Of a stretch of 64,000 nt of DNA, positions 17,387 through 27,379 are shown one piece after another. Below the pieces are notes generated by a model. The model searched no databases. It saw only the letters and a list, made by a program, of their open reading frames with translations, and was not told the origin of the DNA. Within the stretch, counting starts at the first letter, position 1, and each line of letters opens with the position of its first letter. The translations under genes were made by a program, and so were the position numbers. The stretch comes from Vreelandella jeotgali Hwa (lineage in GTDB: Bacteria; Pseudomonadota; Gammaproteobacteria; Pseudomonadales; Halomonadaceae), in the NCBI RefSeq assembly GCF_000334215.1, contig NZ_AMQY01000002.1, forward strand, positions 32,956 through 96,955, given 5' to 3'.

Positions 17387-19099
17387 TTAAAATTCTTCCC
17401 AGTCGTCGGTATCGCTCGCCGACGAAGCCGGGATATCCGGCGCTGCCTTCGCATTATGCGGTTCTCGGCGCGATGTTTCACGCGCTGTTTGTGCCGAGAC
17501 GGACGCATTACCTGGCAGGGTCGCGGAAGACGCGCCGCCATGGCCGCTCAGCTGAAACACGGACACGGCATCTTCCAGACGACTGGCCTGGTCCTCAAGG
17601 GCCGAGGCGGCAATCGAAGCCTGCTGAACCAGCGAAGCGTTTTGCTGTGTTACCTGGTCCATCTGGCCCACCGCCTGGCTGACCTGCTCAATGCCGTCGC
17701 TTTGTTCATTCGAGGCTGCCGAAATTTCATCCATGATATCGGTCACCCGGCGTACCGAGCTGAGCGTTTCCTCCATGGTCGAGCCGGCCTGCTCCACCAG
17801 CGTCGAGCCTTCGTTGATCTGCGAAACCGAGGCGTCGATCAGCGTCTTGATTTCGCGCGCGGCATCAGCGCTGCGGCTGGCCAGATTGCGTACCTCTCCG
17901 GCCACCACGGCAAACCCACGCCCCTGTTCGCCGGCGCGAGCCGCCTCGACCGAGGCGTTGAGCGCCAGAATGTTGGTTTGAAACGCAATGGAGTCAATCA
18001 GCCCGGTAATATCGGCCACCTGCTGCGAACTCTGCGAAATACCGTGCATGGTGCTGACCACCTGGCCCACCACTTCCCCGCCATGCTCGGCGGTTTTGGT
18101 GGCCTCCTGCGCCAGACCGTTGGCCTGGCGGGCATTATCGGCGTTCTGCCGCACGGTAGCGGTCAACTGCTCCATGCTGGATGCGGTTTCCTGCAACGAA
18201 GACGCCTGCTCTTCGGTACGCGAGGACAGGTCGGCGTTGCCGCCAGCGATTTCCCGTGCGCGACCGTAAATCGTCCCCGTACCCTCGCGCACATTGCCGA
18301 CGGTCTGGGTCAGGCTTTGCTGCATGTCGCGCATGGCAGCAAACAGCTGGCCGATCTCGTTACGGCTGAGCACGCGGACCTCTCCGGTAAGATCAGCTCG
18401 GGCGATACGCTCGATATGGCTCACTGCCTGTTGCAGCGGGCGAATCACGATTTTGCGCAAGCCCAGATAAATGATCGCTACGACCAGCACCAACACCGCC
18501 AGCAACCCGATCCGGGCCCACTGGAACATGCCGGTCAGCTCGTCGTGGTCGCTGATGACGTTTTCACCGCGCGAGTCGGCATAGTGAACAAATTCGTTCA
18601 GCGCGGCATACATGGCATCCAGCGACGTGCCCATACGCTCGCGCTGCGCATGAAAGGCGTCAACGTTACCCTGCTCCAGCCGGTCATGCTGATCGCGCAC
18701 CAGCCCGATCACCTTGCTGAACGTCGTTTTGACCTCGTTGACCAGGGGCTCGCCTCGTGGCGTCACCGGCACGGATTTGAACGTATTAAAACGGCTTTCG
18801 GCGCGCCGGACCAGATCCTGCGATGATGTCAGCCGGTTGGCGACGGAACCCTCCCGACCACTGACCAGCTGGCTTGCAGCCACCTCGAGTTCACCCATCG
18901 CACCGCGCAGCAGCGAATCAGCCCGGTTGATTTCATTCAGCTGGTTCACGTTGATCGTCACCAGCGTATCCAGAGCCTCGTCAGCGGAGCGCTCACTTAC
19001 TTTCATCATGCTTAACAAGGCGATGAAAAGCACCACGAAACAAACCAGCACCGCAATCATCAATTTGTGGATACTGATCCGGCGCAAAAACGTTACCAT
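17387..19099 (-). CDS. Methyl-accepting chemotaxis protein with periplasmic four-helix-type sensor and C-terminal DWEEF
   Basis: This is a 570-residue receptor of Tar/Tsr layout: TM1 (about 10-32), a periplasmic helical domain (about 33-190), TM2 (about 192-212), HAMP (about 213-265) and a long cytoplasmic hairpin. The tip is [23 protein letters not shown]. The protein ends DDWEEF after a flexible linker, matching the NWETF-type pentapeptide that tethers CheR and CheB. The ligand cannot be predicted. It lies between cheB and cheY, and a 14-15-bp tandem repeat fills the 5' gap. Confidence 0.95.
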   Translation of the reverse strand: MVTFLRRISIHKLMIAVLVCFVVLFIALLSMMKVSERSADEALDTLVTINVNQLNEINRADSLLRGAMGELEVAASQLVSGREGSVANRLTSSQDLVRRAESRFNTFKSVPVTPRGEPLVNEVKTTFSKVIGLVRDQHDRLEQGNVDAFHAQRERMGTSLDAMYAALNEFVHYADSRGENVISDHDELTGMFQWARIGLLAVLVLVVAIIYLGLRKIVIRPLQQAVSHIERIARADLTGEVRVLSRNEIGQLFAAMRDMQQSLTQTVGNVREGTGTIYGRAREIAGGNADLSSRTEEQASSLQETASSMEQLTATVRQNADNARQANGLAQEATKTAEHGGEVVGQVVSTMHGISQSSQQVADITGLIDSIAFQTNILALNASVEAARAGEQGRGFAVVAGEVRNLASRSADAAREIKTLIDASVSQINEGSTLVEQAGSTMEETLSSVRRVTDIMDEISAASNEQSDGIEQVSQAVGQMDQVTQQNASLVQQASIAASALEDQASRLEDAVSVFQLSGHGGASSATLPGNASVSAQTARETSRREPHNAKAAPDIPASSASDTDDWEEF

Positions 19100-19136
19100 A
19101 CGAGCTTTCCCTGTCGCGTTGAATAATCGGGTGGTT

Positions 19137-19209
19137 GTTCTTTGGACTGTCGTTTTCTGGATTGCTGTTTCTGGACTATTGTTCTCTGGATTGCGGTTCT
19201 CTAGACGCG
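19137..19209. repeat. Degenerate 14-15-bp tandem repeat upstream of the first mcp
   Basis: Four to five imperfect copies of a unit like GTTCTCTGGATTGCG run head to tail from 19137; the fifth, most degenerate copy runs into the last codons of cheB. Copies differ mainly as GGACT versus GGATT. The array fills most of the cheB-mcp gap. A different array of similar period sits upstream of the other mcp gene. Confidence 0.8.
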
Positions 19210-20262
19210 TTGGGCGTGGCCGGAGGCCGCTACCAGCGACATCATGCGACCGGGGATATCATCCAGAGCAACGGCTTCGGCCGCTGCACCGTTGGCCAGC
19301 GCCTCGCGCGGCATGCCGTAAACCACACAGGTTTCCTCGTTCTGGGCCAGCGTTGCCGCACCCGACTGACGCATTTCCGCGAGCCCCTGAGCGCCATCCC
19401 TGCCCATGCCGGTGAGAATCACGCCGATGGCGTTTTTGCCCGCCTGCTCGGCCGCCGAATGGAATAGTACATCCACCGACGGTCGATGCCGATTCACTGG
19501 TGGGCCGTTATCCAGTCGTGCGACATAGTTGGCGCCGCTGCGCACCAGCTTCAGGTGCTGATCCCCGGGTGCAATGTACGCATGCCCCGGAAGCACACGT
19601 TCGCCGTCGCTGGCTTCCTTGACCGTGATTTTGCACAGGCGGTCAAGGCGTTCGGCGAAGGAGCGGGTGAACCCGCCGGGCATGTGCTGGGTAATCAATA
19701 CCGCCGGCGCGTTGGCCGGCAAAGGCTCAAGCACGGCGCGAATGGCCTCGGTACCGCCGGTAGAAGCACCGATGATCAGCAGCTTTTCACTGGACACCAT
19801 CGGGGCCTTGACCGTTTGTTTGGGTGGCGTGTTTTTGTGTCTTGCCTGACGCGGCCGTGAACGGGCGGCGGCACGCAGCTTTTCGGCAATTTCCTGGGCA
19901 TATTCCATCATGCCGTTGCGGATCCCCAGGCTGGGCTTGGCAACAAAATCCAGCGCCCCCAGCTCCAGGGCCTTCAGGGTAATTTCCGAACCGGACTGCG
20001 TCAGCGATGACACCATCAACACCGGCATCGGACGCAAGCGCATCAGCCGCTCAAGAAAGTCCAGGCCATCCATACGCGGCATTTCCACATCCAGCGTGAT
20101 GACATCGGGATTGTGTTTCTTGATCAGATCCCTGGCTACCAGCGGGTCCGGCGCCACGGCAACGACTTCCATATCGGCCTGCGTATTGATGATTTCGGTC
20201 AGCAAGTCACGAATCAACGCCGAGTCATCGACACATAAAACCTTGATTTTTCTTGCGTTCAA
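19201..20262 (-). CDS. cheB: CheB, receptor methylesterase/deamidase response regulator
   Basis: CheB removes methyl groups from receptors when phosphorylated. It has 353 residues: receiver domain (about 1-125, phospho-Asp in [13 protein letters not shown]), linker, and methylesterase domain (about 160-345) with the catalytic Ser in [13 protein letters not shown], His in ITQHMPGGF and Asp in [10 protein letters not shown]. The start is a TTG at 20262 ([14 protein letters not shown]), since AAAGGAGG sits 6-7 nt upstream; the longer frame to 20310 adds 16 unrelated residues without a site. It follows cheR by 92 bp. Confidence 0.95.
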   Translation of the reverse strand: MNARKIKVLCVDDSALIRDLLTEIINTQADMEVVAVAPDPLVARDLIKKHNPDVITLDVEMPRMDGLDFLERLMRLRPMPVLMVSSLTQSGSEITLKALELGALDFVAKPSLGIRNGMMEYAQEIAEKLRAAARSRPRQARHKNTPPKQTVKAPMVSSEKLLIIGASTGGTEAIRAVLEPLPANAPAVLITQHMPGGFTRSFAERLDRLCKITVKEASDGERVLPGHAYIAPGDQHLKLVRSGANYVARLDNGPPVNRHRPSVDVLFHSAAEQAGKNAIGVILTGMGRDGAQGLAEMRQSGAATLAQNEETCVVYGMPREALANGAAAEAVALDDIPGRMMSLVAASGHAQRV

Positions 20263-20354
20263 CGCATGCCTCCTTTCAGTTGGGCACCCGGTAAGCAAGC
20301 TAAATGCCACCTCGGATCACAACCTCCCGAGATACCCTTAGCTTTCCTATCGGA

Positions 20355-21245
20355 TCACTTTTTCGGGGCTGCCTGGGAGTGGGCGGCCAGGGTATAAACG
20401 GTTTGCCCACGCAGCTTGAACTCGGGGCTGATATAGGAAAAGTTTTCCGAATGCCCGGCAAACAGCAACCCGTCGGGCTTGAGCAGCGGGGCAAAGCGCC
20501 TCAGGATGTCGGCCTGAGTTTTCTTGTCGAAGTAAATCATGATGTTGCGGCAGAAAATCACGTCGAACGGACCCTCTACCGGCCAGCGCGAGTCCAGCAG
20601 ATTCAGCGGCTTGAACTCGACCAGCTCGGCCACGTCGGAACGTACGCGCGCATATCCCGAACGCCGCCCGGTTCCCTTCTGGAAAAACTGCTTGACCCGC
20701 GATTCATCAATTTTGCGCACCTGATCCAGCGGGTAGACGCCGGTGCGAGCTTTTTTCAGCGCTTCGGTATCAATATCCGTCGCCACAATCCGGGACTGAC
20801 TGGCGCGTGCACCCAGCGTTTCCACCAGGGTCATGGCCAGCGAATAGGGCTCTTCACCGGTTGAGGCTGCCGCACACCAGATTTTGACCGGACCGCCCAC
20901 CTTCCTGAGGTGGTCGGCCAGCAGGGGAAAATGGTGCGCCTCACGAAAAAACGCCGTCAGGTTGGTCGTCAGCGAATTGGTAAAGGTTTCCCACTCGTGG
21001 GAGTCGGGATGATGGTCAAGTTTGGCCAGATAATCACTGAAGCGTGTCAGACCATGATGCCGGAGCCGCTTGGCCAATCGGCTGTACACCATTTCCCGCT
21101 TGTGTTCGGCGAGGACAATACCGGCACGTTGATAAATCAGCTCCCGGATGCGCCGGAAGTCGGCGTCGGTCAGAATCAGATCACGTTCCATGTGGCTGCT
21201 ACCTTTCCAGGCAGTACCACCCATTCCGGCAGACATTTCGCTCAA
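20355..21245 (-). CDS. cheR: CheR, receptor methyltransferase
   Basis: CheR methylates receptor glutamates with S-adenosylmethionine. Residues about 25-95 are the helical N-terminal domain; the rest is the SAM-binding fold with AAASTGEEPYSLAMTL, RIVATDIDTEAL, and VIFCRNIMIYFDKK. The first start is a TTG at 21245 that overlaps the stop of the upstream mcp (TTGA) and has AGGAGG 4 nt upstream, giving 296 residues. An internal ATG at 21191 (MERDLILTD) with AAAGG upstream is an equally plausible start giving 278 residues. Confidence 0.95.
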   Translation of the reverse strand: MSEMSAGMGGTAWKGSSHMERDLILTDADFRRIRELIYQRAGIVLAEHKREMVYSRLAKRLRHHGLTRFSDYLAKLDHHPDSHEWETFTNSLTTNLTAFFREAHHFPLLADHLRKVGGPVKIWCAAASTGEEPYSLAMTLVETLGARASQSRIVATDIDTEALKKARTGVYPLDQVRKIDESRVKQFFQKGTGRRSGYARVRSDVAELVEFKPLNLLDSRWPVEGPFDVIFCRNIMIYFDKKTQADILRRFAPLLKPDGLLFAGHSENFSYISPEFKLRGQTVYTLAAHSQAAPKK

Positions 21246-22474
21246 GAGACCTCCTGCAACGCCGCAGGGGCCGATACCTGCCGGGACGGCAGAGCATCCT
21301 GTCCTTCCGTGCCAACACGGAAGCGTTTCACTGTCTCCTGAAGACGCGAGGCGTCACTTTCGAGCCGGTTGGCGCTTTGCGACGCCTGTTGCACCAGCTC
21401 GGCATTCTGCTGAATAACATCATCCATCTGCGTGACGGCCTGGTTGACCTGATGAATGCCCTGGGTCTGCTGCCCGGAGGCCGCGGCAATATCGTCCACG
21501 ATATCGTTGACCTGATGCACCGATGTCACCAGTTGCTGCATCGTCTCGCCGGCGCGATGCACCGTATCGGTACCCGCATCCACCTTGCCGAGCGACGTAT
21601 CGATCAGCGCACGAACGTCTCGCGCGGCATCAGCACTGCGCCCGGCCAGGCTACGAACCTCCTGTGCCACGACACCAAAGCCGCGGCCGTGCTCGCCGGC
21701 ACGCGCCGCTTCAACGGACGCATTCAACGCCAGAATATTGGTTTGAAACGCAATGCTGTCTATTAACGTAATAATATCGGCAACCTGATGTGAACTATGG
21801 CTGATGTCCTGCATGGTCTCCACGATCTGCCCCACTTCCTCGCCGCTACGCTGCGCCGTTCGGGTGGCATCGCCGGCCAGCTGGCTGGCCTGCCGGGCAT
21901 TGCCGGCATTGTGCTCAACGGCCGAGGCCAGTTCCTCCATGCTGGACCCTGTCTGCTCAAGCGAAGTCGCCTGCTGCCGGGTCCGCACCGCAAAGTCGTT
22001 ATTTCCCTGGGCAATCGACTCGGCGCGGGCATGAATCGAATCGCTACTCTCGCGCACCACGCCCACGGTGCCGGCCAGCGAGGCCTGCATGTGTTGCATG
22101 GCGGTATAGAGGCGGCCAATTTCATTGTTGCCCGGCGATACGGAGCGTTGGCTCAGGTCGCCCTGTGCCATTGTCTCGAAATGACCGACCAAACGATCCA
22201 GCGGGCGGAGTACGTTGACGGCGACACCCCAGAGAACCCCCAGGGCGGTCAGCGCTGTCAGTACCAGAACGCCTGCCAGCAGCCAGCGCATGTGCCCGGC
22301 GAGTTCTTCAAAAGCAGCCTGACGCGTGTCGCTCGCATGCACCATCAGCTGGCTGCCCTGATCCAGGGCGTAGTACCCCACGCCGCACGCCAGCAGTATC
22401 AATAGCGAGAAGGCTACGATAACCAGCATCCAGCTGAGTCGTACCGTCATGTTGTACATTATATTGCGCAGCAA
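21242..22474 (-). CDS. Methyl-accepting chemotaxis protein with minimal periplasmic part
   Basis: This is a 410-residue receptor. TM1 is about residues 13-35 and TM2 about 63-84, leaving only about 25 periplasmic residues, too few for a sensory domain. HAMP (about 85-135) and a normal cytoplasmic hairpin with tip [23 protein letters not shown] follow. No CheR-tethering pentapeptide is present at its end (ALQEVS). It may sense internal, membrane or energy cues, or work as a partner of the other receptor. It is sandwiched between cheW and cheR, overlapping cheR by 4 bp. Confidence 0.93.
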   Translation of the reverse strand: MLRNIMYNMTVRLSWMLVIVAFSLLILLACGVGYYALDQGSQLMVHASDTRQAAFEELAGHMRWLLAGVLVLTALTALGVLWGVAVNVLRPLDRLVGHFETMAQGDLSQRSVSPGNNEIGRLYTAMQHMQASLAGTVGVVRESSDSIHARAESIAQGNNDFAVRTRQQATSLEQTGSSMEELASAVEHNAGNARQASQLAGDATRTAQRSGEEVGQIVETMQDISHSSHQVADIITLIDSIAFQTNILALNASVEAARAGEHGRGFGVVAQEVRSLAGRSADAARDVRALIDTSLGKVDAGTDTVHRAGETMQQLVTSVHQVNDIVDDIAAASGQQTQGIHQVNQAVTQMDDVIQQNAELVQQASQSANRLESDASRLQETVKRFRVGTEGQDALPSRQVSAPAALQEVS

Positions 22475-22560
22475 CTCTAATCACCCACCTGTCTCATCTG
22501 CTTGATAGCCGACTCTGTACCGGAGCAATTGTCCTTGTCGCCGGCGCCATCCGGCATGCC

Positions 22561-22630
22561 GTTACAACCGTGTTGTTACAGCCGAGTCGTTACAATCATG
22601 CTGTGACAGCCATGCCGTCACAACAATCGA
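22561..22630. repeat. Degenerate 14-bp tandem repeat upstream of the second mcp
   Basis: Five consecutive 14-bp units starting at 22561, 22575, 22589, 22603 and 22617 follow the pattern GTTACARCCATGTC with a few changes each. The array occupies the gap between the cheW stop (22658) and the mcp start (22474). Confidence 0.85.
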
Positions 22631-22657
22631 TCGTTATGCCCGGCCGAAGCGCTACCG

Positions 22658-23158
22658 CTAGCTGTCGCGAGTGCTTTCAACCAGCGCCATTTCCTCGCTG
22701 GTCAACAGCTTGTCGATATCCACCAACACCAGCATGCGGTCTTCCAGGCTGCCAAGGCCGTTGAGGAAATCGGAAGACAGCGTTACCCCGAATTCCGGTG
22801 CCGGCTTGATCTGTTCGGGCGTCAGCGTCATCACGTCGGAAACACCATCCACCACGATACCCACGATACGATCGGCTACGTTCACCACGATAACCACGGT
22901 CTGGCCGCCGTATTCGACGCTATCGAGGTTGAACTTGATGCGCAGGTCGACAATCGGCACGATCACGCCGCGCAGGTTGGTGACGCCCTTGATGAAATCC
23001 GGCGCGTTGGCAATCCGGGTAACGTTTTCATAACCGCGGATTTCCTGAACCTTGAGAATATCAATGGCGTACTCTTCTTCGCCCAGGGAAAACACCAGGA
23101 ATTCGCGGTTTTCCGCTTCTGAAGCGGCCTGCACCGCATCGTTGTTCGTTTGGCTCAT
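22658..23158 (-). CDS. cheW: CheW, receptor-kinase coupling protein
   Basis: CheW bridges receptors and CheA in the signalling array. The 166-residue protein is a single CheW domain with the typical [21 protein letters not shown] start, the conserved [13 protein letters not shown] strand pair and a DGVSDVMTL segment. Its start overlaps the cheA stop (ATGA). The gap to the downstream mcp is 183 bp and holds a tandem repeat. Confidence 0.97.
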   Translation of the reverse strand: MSQTNNDAVQAASEAENREFLVFSLGEEEYAIDILKVQEIRGYENVTRIANAPDFIKGVTNLRGVIVPIVDLRIKFNLDSVEYGGQTVVIVVNVADRIVGIVVDGVSDVMTLTPEQIKPAPEFGVTLSSDFLNGLGSLEDRMLVLVDIDKLLTSEEMALVESTRDS

Positions 23159-25377
23159 GATGACTCAGCCTCCTTCGACAGGACCGGGGTTGGTTGGTTG
23201 GCATGGTTGCCGGCTTCTTTTCGCGCTCGGCTCAGGCGGTGAAGGCCGGTAATATCCAGAATCAGGGATACACTGCCATCGCCCAGGATAGTGGCGGCCG
23301 ATACGCCGGGTACCTTGCGATAGTTGTCTTCCAGGTTCTTGACCACCACCTGCCGCTGGCCCAACAGTTCGTCTACCAGCAAGGCATAGCGCCGGCCTTC
23401 GCCCTGAACAATAACGGCAATGCTGCGGGTCGGGTCGGTAATCGCGCCCTCCACGTCAAACACTTCGTGGATGGCGATGACCGGCAGGTATTCATCGCGG
23501 ACCTTGAGCACCACATCGTCACCGGCCATGGCGTACATGTCTTCCTTGGCCGGCTGCAGCGACTCGAGAACGGCAGACAGCGGCAGGATGAAGGTTTCCT
23601 CGCCAACCTTGATGGACATGCCGTCAAGAATGGCCAGCGTTAGCGGCAGCACAATGCTGGTGTTGGTGCCCTCGCCCATTTTTGACTGAATTTCCACGCG
23701 GCCGCCCATGGCCTGAATATTCCGCTTGACCACGTCCATCCCCACGCCGCGGCCGGAGACGTCGGTCACTTCTGCGGAAGTGGAAAACCCCGGGGCAAAA
23801 ATAAGCTGCCAAACGTCTTCATCCGGCATGGTATCGCTCACGTTGAGGCCGTTTTCCCGAGCTTTTTTCAGCAGCACTTCGCGGTCCATGCCGGCGCCGT
23901 CATCCTTGACCTCGATCAGGATGTTCCCGCCCTGGTGGCGAGCGGAGAGCGTCAACTGGCCCGTGCGCGGCTTACCCACGGCCTCGCGGTCGTCGGGCAT
24001 TTCAATACCGTGGTCGAGACTATTGCGCACCAGGTGGGTCAGCGGGTCGGTAATGCGCTCGACCAGACTCTTGTCCAGCTCGGTGGACTTGCCTTCGGTG
24101 ACAAGCTCTATGTCCTTTTCGAGCTTGCCGGCGGTATCACGCACGACGCGAGGAAAGCGGCTGAACACAAACTCCATCGGAATCATGCGGATCGACATGA
24201 CCGCTTCCTGCAGATCACGGGCGTTACGCTGCAGCAGGCTCATGCCATTTTGCAGTGAACTGTTGCCGACCGACTGATCGTCCAGATCGCTGACTGTCTG
24301 ATCCAGCATCGACTGAGTGATGATCAGCTCGCCCACCAGATTGATGATCTGATCCACCTTGTCCACGGACACACGAATGGAGGTTGACTCGGGGGCTTTT
24401 TTCTTGGGCTTGGGCTTTTTCTTCGGCGCCTTGGGTGGGCTGTCCGGCTGGCTCTGAGCCGGTGTTTTGTCGTTTTCCTTTGCCGGCGCGGCCTCGGATG
24501 CCGGCGAGGCACTTTGGGGCTCTGATGCGGAACCTTGCGCTTCGCTGGCAGCGGCTGTCTGATCGGATGAGGCCGAGCTGTCATGCTCTGGCGCACTTTC
24601 CCCGGCAGCGGACTCCGCCGGCGCGGCATCGGTGATTTCGATCTGTTCGGGCTCGATGATAAAGCACATGACGGCTTCGATATCGTCAGCGCTGGTGTTT
24701 CCGCTCAGCGTTACCTCGTAGCGCTTTTCATCGCCCGACTGCTCAATGACATGGCCCAGCTGGTCAAGCTCTTCAACCAGCAGCGTCCGGTCCTTCTCGC
24801 CGACATCCAGCAGCGCTACCTTGAGATGCGTGTCGCCGTCTCCATCACCTGCCTCACCGCCTGCTTCCGACTTGCTTTCTTTCGGCGTCTCCGAGGCTGC
24901 TGCACTCTCGGCCGATGCCTTGGAACCGCTGTCGCCGCCGGACGACGCGTTGGCAATCGGCGCGCCCTTTGCCGCTTCCAGCTCCGCACCGATTTCATCG
25001 AGTGCTATTTGCTGCAGGGTTTGGCAGATACGCACAAAGGCATCGTGATCGGGCTCTTCCTCGCTACGGTAGGCATTCAGCTGATCATGCATGATGTCTT
25101 TTGCTTCCAGGAACGTATCAACGAGGTCGGTCCGCAGCGCCAACTCGCCATTGCGCGCGTAATCCAGCAGGTTTTCAAAAATGTGCGTGGTTTTTTGCAG
25201 CACATTAAAGCCGAAAGTGCCTGCCCCGCCCTTGATGGAGTGGGCGGCACGAAAAATGGCATTGAGCTGTTCGCCATCCGGGTCATCAACGTCCAGATCC
25301 AGCAGGTGCTGCTCCATATCGGCCAGCAGCTCTTCGGCCTCTTCAAAAAAAGTATCAAAAAAATCCGTTATATCCAT
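23155..25377 (-). CDS. cheA: CheA, chemotaxis sensor histidine kinase
   Basis: CheA phosphorylates CheY and CheB in response to receptors. The 740-residue protein has all five domains: Hpt P1 with His46 in [10 protein letters not shown], a P2 region (about 180-250), a long acidic/Ala/Pro linker (about 255-335), the dimerisation helices, the ATPase with [19 protein letters not shown] and [10 protein letters not shown] motifs, and the C-terminal CheW-like P5. The linker ends in a Lys/Pro stretch ([15 protein letters not shown]). It starts 76 bp after motB. Confidence 0.97.
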   Translation of the reverse strand: MDITDFFDTFFEEAEELLADMEQHLLDLDVDDPDGEQLNAIFRAAHSIKGGAGTFGFNVLQKTTHIFENLLDYARNGELALRTDLVDTFLEAKDIMHDQLNAYRSEEEPDHDAFVRICQTLQQIALDEIGAELEAAKGAPIANASSGGDSGSKASAESAAASETPKESKSEAGGEAGDGDGDTHLKVALLDVGEKDRTLLVEELDQLGHVIEQSGDEKRYEVTLSGNTSADDIEAVMCFIIEPEQIEITDAAPAESAAGESAPEHDSSASSDQTAAASEAQGSASEPQSASPASEAAPAKENDKTPAQSQPDSPPKAPKKKPKPKKKAPESTSIRVSVDKVDQIINLVGELIITQSMLDQTVSDLDDQSVGNSSLQNGMSLLQRNARDLQEAVMSIRMIPMEFVFSRFPRVVRDTAGKLEKDIELVTEGKSTELDKSLVERITDPLTHLVRNSLDHGIEMPDDREAVGKPRTGQLTLSARHQGGNILIEVKDDGAGMDREVLLKKARENGLNVSDTMPDEDVWQLIFAPGFSTSAEVTDVSGRGVGMDVVKRNIQAMGGRVEIQSKMGEGTNTSIVLPLTLAILDGMSIKVGEETFILPLSAVLESLQPAKEDMYAMAGDDVVLKVRDEYLPVIAIHEVFDVEGAITDPTRSIAVIVQGEGRRYALLVDELLGQRQVVVKNLEDNYRKVPGVSAATILGDGSVSLILDITGLHRLSRARKEAGNHANQPTPVLSKEAESS

Positions 25378-25453
25378 GCCGTCCTACCTTGCCAGGTCGT
25401 CTTTTTATGCCAAATACGATATGCCAAACAGGCGCCTTGCCCGTAAAACCCGG

Positions 25454-26395
25454 TTATTCTTCCGGCTTGTTCTGCTGTGTTGCTTCCTCAGCCCCAACCT
25501 CTGTCTCTTCGGTTGTCATCTCATCACCGACCTGCGGCAACAGCGAAGGCATTTTGGCCATGACATCCGGGTGACGAATGGCATCGGCAATTTCCGGCAG
25601 CAGCACCAAAAGCTCGATTCGTCGATTGGCCGGGTCATCCGGGTCAGTGTCGGGTAAAATGACGCGATCAGCAAAACCCGATACCCGCAACAGTTGACCG
25701 GGATCAAGCCCCCCTTCAATAAGCTCGCGGCGCGACGCATTGGCCCGGTCACTGGAAAGTTCCCAGTTACTGTAGCCGCTGAATCCACCGGTATAAGGCA
25801 CGCTATCGGTATGGCCGCTGATGCTTAAATCATTGGGCAGGTCATTGAGCAACGGCGCCATGGTACGCAATAATTTGCGCATGTAGGGCTCGACCTGATC
25901 GCTGCCCAGCTTGAACATGGGCCTTTTCTCGGTATCGAACAGCTGGATGCGTAGACCTTCCCGCGTCAGGTCAAAATGCATCTGGTCGCGCATCTGGCTC
26001 AGTTCGCTGTCTTCGGCAATGGTGCGCTCGATACGCTCCTGAACATTGCGAAAGAAACGCCGCTCTTCTGCGCTGGGACGCGTATGTTGCAGGGTGTCAA
26101 TCCGCGCGCGCTCGCCGTCGCTGTGCGCGGGGTCCGGGCCGCCGCCGGGAATGACGTTGGTGCTGCCCGAGCGATCACCGCCGGAAATGGCACTCGTCAA
26201 CGGGGTGCTGAAATATTCAGCCACGCCGATACGCTCTTCCTGGCTGGCCGAGCTCAGGATCCACATCACCAGGAAGAGCGCCATCAAAGCGGTCATGAAG
26301 TCAGCCAGGGCAATTTTCCAGGCACCGCCGTGATGGGCGTGAACCACTTTTTTGCGCCGAATGATGATCGGGCGCCGATCCCCTCCCTGGCTCAT
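25454..26395 (-). CDS. motB: MotB, primary stator B-subunit
   Basis: MotB anchors the stator to peptidoglycan and carries the ion-binding Asp. The 313-residue protein has a basic N-terminus (IIIRRKKVVHAHHGG), one membrane segment near 25-50 with the key Asp in ALADFMTALMALFLVMW, a plug region and a C-terminal OmpA-like domain (SGHTDSVPY, NWELSSDRANASR). Length and sequence match enterobacterial, proton-type MotB. Its start overlaps the motA stop by 4 bp. Confidence 0.95.
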   Translation of the reverse strand: MSQGGDRRPIIIRRKKVVHAHHGGAWKIALADFMTALMALFLVMWILSSASQEERIGVAEYFSTPLTSAISGGDRSGSTNVIPGGGPDPAHSDGERARIDTLQHTRPSAEERRFFRNVQERIERTIAEDSELSQMRDQMHFDLTREGLRIQLFDTEKRPMFKLGSDQVEPYMRKLLRTMAPLLNDLPNDLSISGHTDSVPYTGGFSGYSNWELSSDRANASRRELIEGGLDPGQLLRVSGFADRVILPDTDPDDPANRRIELLVLLPEIADAIRHPDVMAKMPSLLPQVGDEMTTEETEVGAEEATQQNKPEE

Positions 26396-27261
26396 GCACT
26401 GCCTGCCTTCTTGGCCTCACGAACGTAATCTTCAAGCTCGGTAAACGTCGGACGCTCGGCGTGATGCAACGCCTTGCGCCCAAATTCCACGGCAATTTGT
26501 GGCGCATAGCCGTGCAGGCTTGCCAACAGCGTGACACGGATACACTGGAGCATTTTTTCCGCTTCCTTGGCCTGGCGCCCCAGGTGGCTCCCCGCCGGCA
26601 GTATAAAGCCATAGCCCAACAGAATACCCAAAAAGGTTCCCACCAGTGCATGGGCGATCATTTCGCCCATCTGCGAAGCACTGGCGTCCGCGTAGGTCAA
26701 CGCCTTGACCACGCCCATCACCGCCGCCACGATCCCGAACGCCGGCATGGCGTCACCAACTCGGTTAATGGCATCAACCGGAATATGGGCTTCCTGCTCA
26801 AACCCTTCGATTTCGTGCAGCATCAGCTCGTCAATTTCCATGGGCTCCATGCCGCCGCTCACCATCAGGCGCAAATAGTCGGTCAGAAAATTCAGGATAT
26901 GCGGGTCTTCCAGCAGAATCGGATGTTCCTGAAACAATGCGCTTTCTTCGGGGTTATCGATATCCCGCTCGACGCCCAGCATACCTTCGCGGCGAATCTT
27001 GGACAGCAGCTTGTATTGTAGCGCCATCAGCTCCATATAGAGGTTGCGGTTGTATTTTTTCGTGCGGCGAAGCTTGGGGAAGATCCTGAACGTAGCCTTG
27101 ATAGCCTTGCCGTTGTTGGAGGCAATAAAGGCCCCGATGCCGGCGCCAGCGATCATCAGCAGCTCCGTGGGCTGATAGATGGGCCCCAGGGTGCCGCCGG
27201 ACAACACGTAGCCGCCGAATACCGAAAACAACACGACTAAATAACCTGTCAACAAAATCAC
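26392..27261 (-). CDS. motA: MotA, primary stator A-subunit
   Basis: MotA is the four-helix membrane subunit that conducts ions and pushes on FliG. The 289-residue protein closely follows enterobacterial MotA (YLVVLFSVFGGYVLSGG, GAGIGAFIASNNGKAIK, DSMPAFGIVAAVMGVV-type segment before TM3, GYAPQIAVEFGRKAL at the C-terminus). The start is GTG at 27261 with AAGGAT upstream. It follows flhC by 118 bp, a gap holding an inverted repeat; I found no sigma-28 promoter there, unlike in Escherichia. Confidence 0.95.
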   Translation of the reverse strand: MILLTGYLVVLFSVFGGYVLSGGTLGPIYQPTELLMIAGAGIGAFIASNNGKAIKATFRIFPKLRRTKKYNRNLYMELMALQYKLLSKIRREGMLGVERDIDNPEESALFQEHPILLEDPHILNFLTDYLRLMVSGGMEPMEIDELMLHEIEGFEQEAHIPVDAINRVGDAMPAFGIVAAVMGVVKALTYADASASQMGEMIAHALVGTFLGILLGYGFILPAGSHLGRQAKEAEKMLQCIRVTLLASLHGYAPQIAVEFGRKALHHAERPTFTELEDYVREAKKAGSA

Positions 27262-27316
27262 GGGCGGTATCCTTTGGCTTTTCCTGTCAACATCGGGCAG
27301 CAGAGCGCCTCACTGT

Positions 27317-27336
27317 CCATACCCGGTAAGGTATGG
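27317..27336. other. Inverted repeat between flhC and motA
   Basis: CCATACC-N6-GGTATGG (7-bp perfect arms) lies midway between the flhC stop and motA start. It lacks a T-run, so it may be an operator or weak attenuator separating the regulator genes from the motility operon. Confidence 0.45.
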
Positions 27337-27379
27337 GGTTGGCCGATAGCCTCCGGCAACGTGCTGCGCCCTTCCTGAA

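Noticed and set aside
19100..19136. CCCGATTA on the minus strand as a sigma-28 -10 for the first mcp
   Set aside because: The matching -35 position reads CAGTCCAA-like sequence, not TAAAG.
22561..22630. CRISPR array
   Set aside because: The repeats are contiguous 14-mers without spacers, and no cas genes are present.
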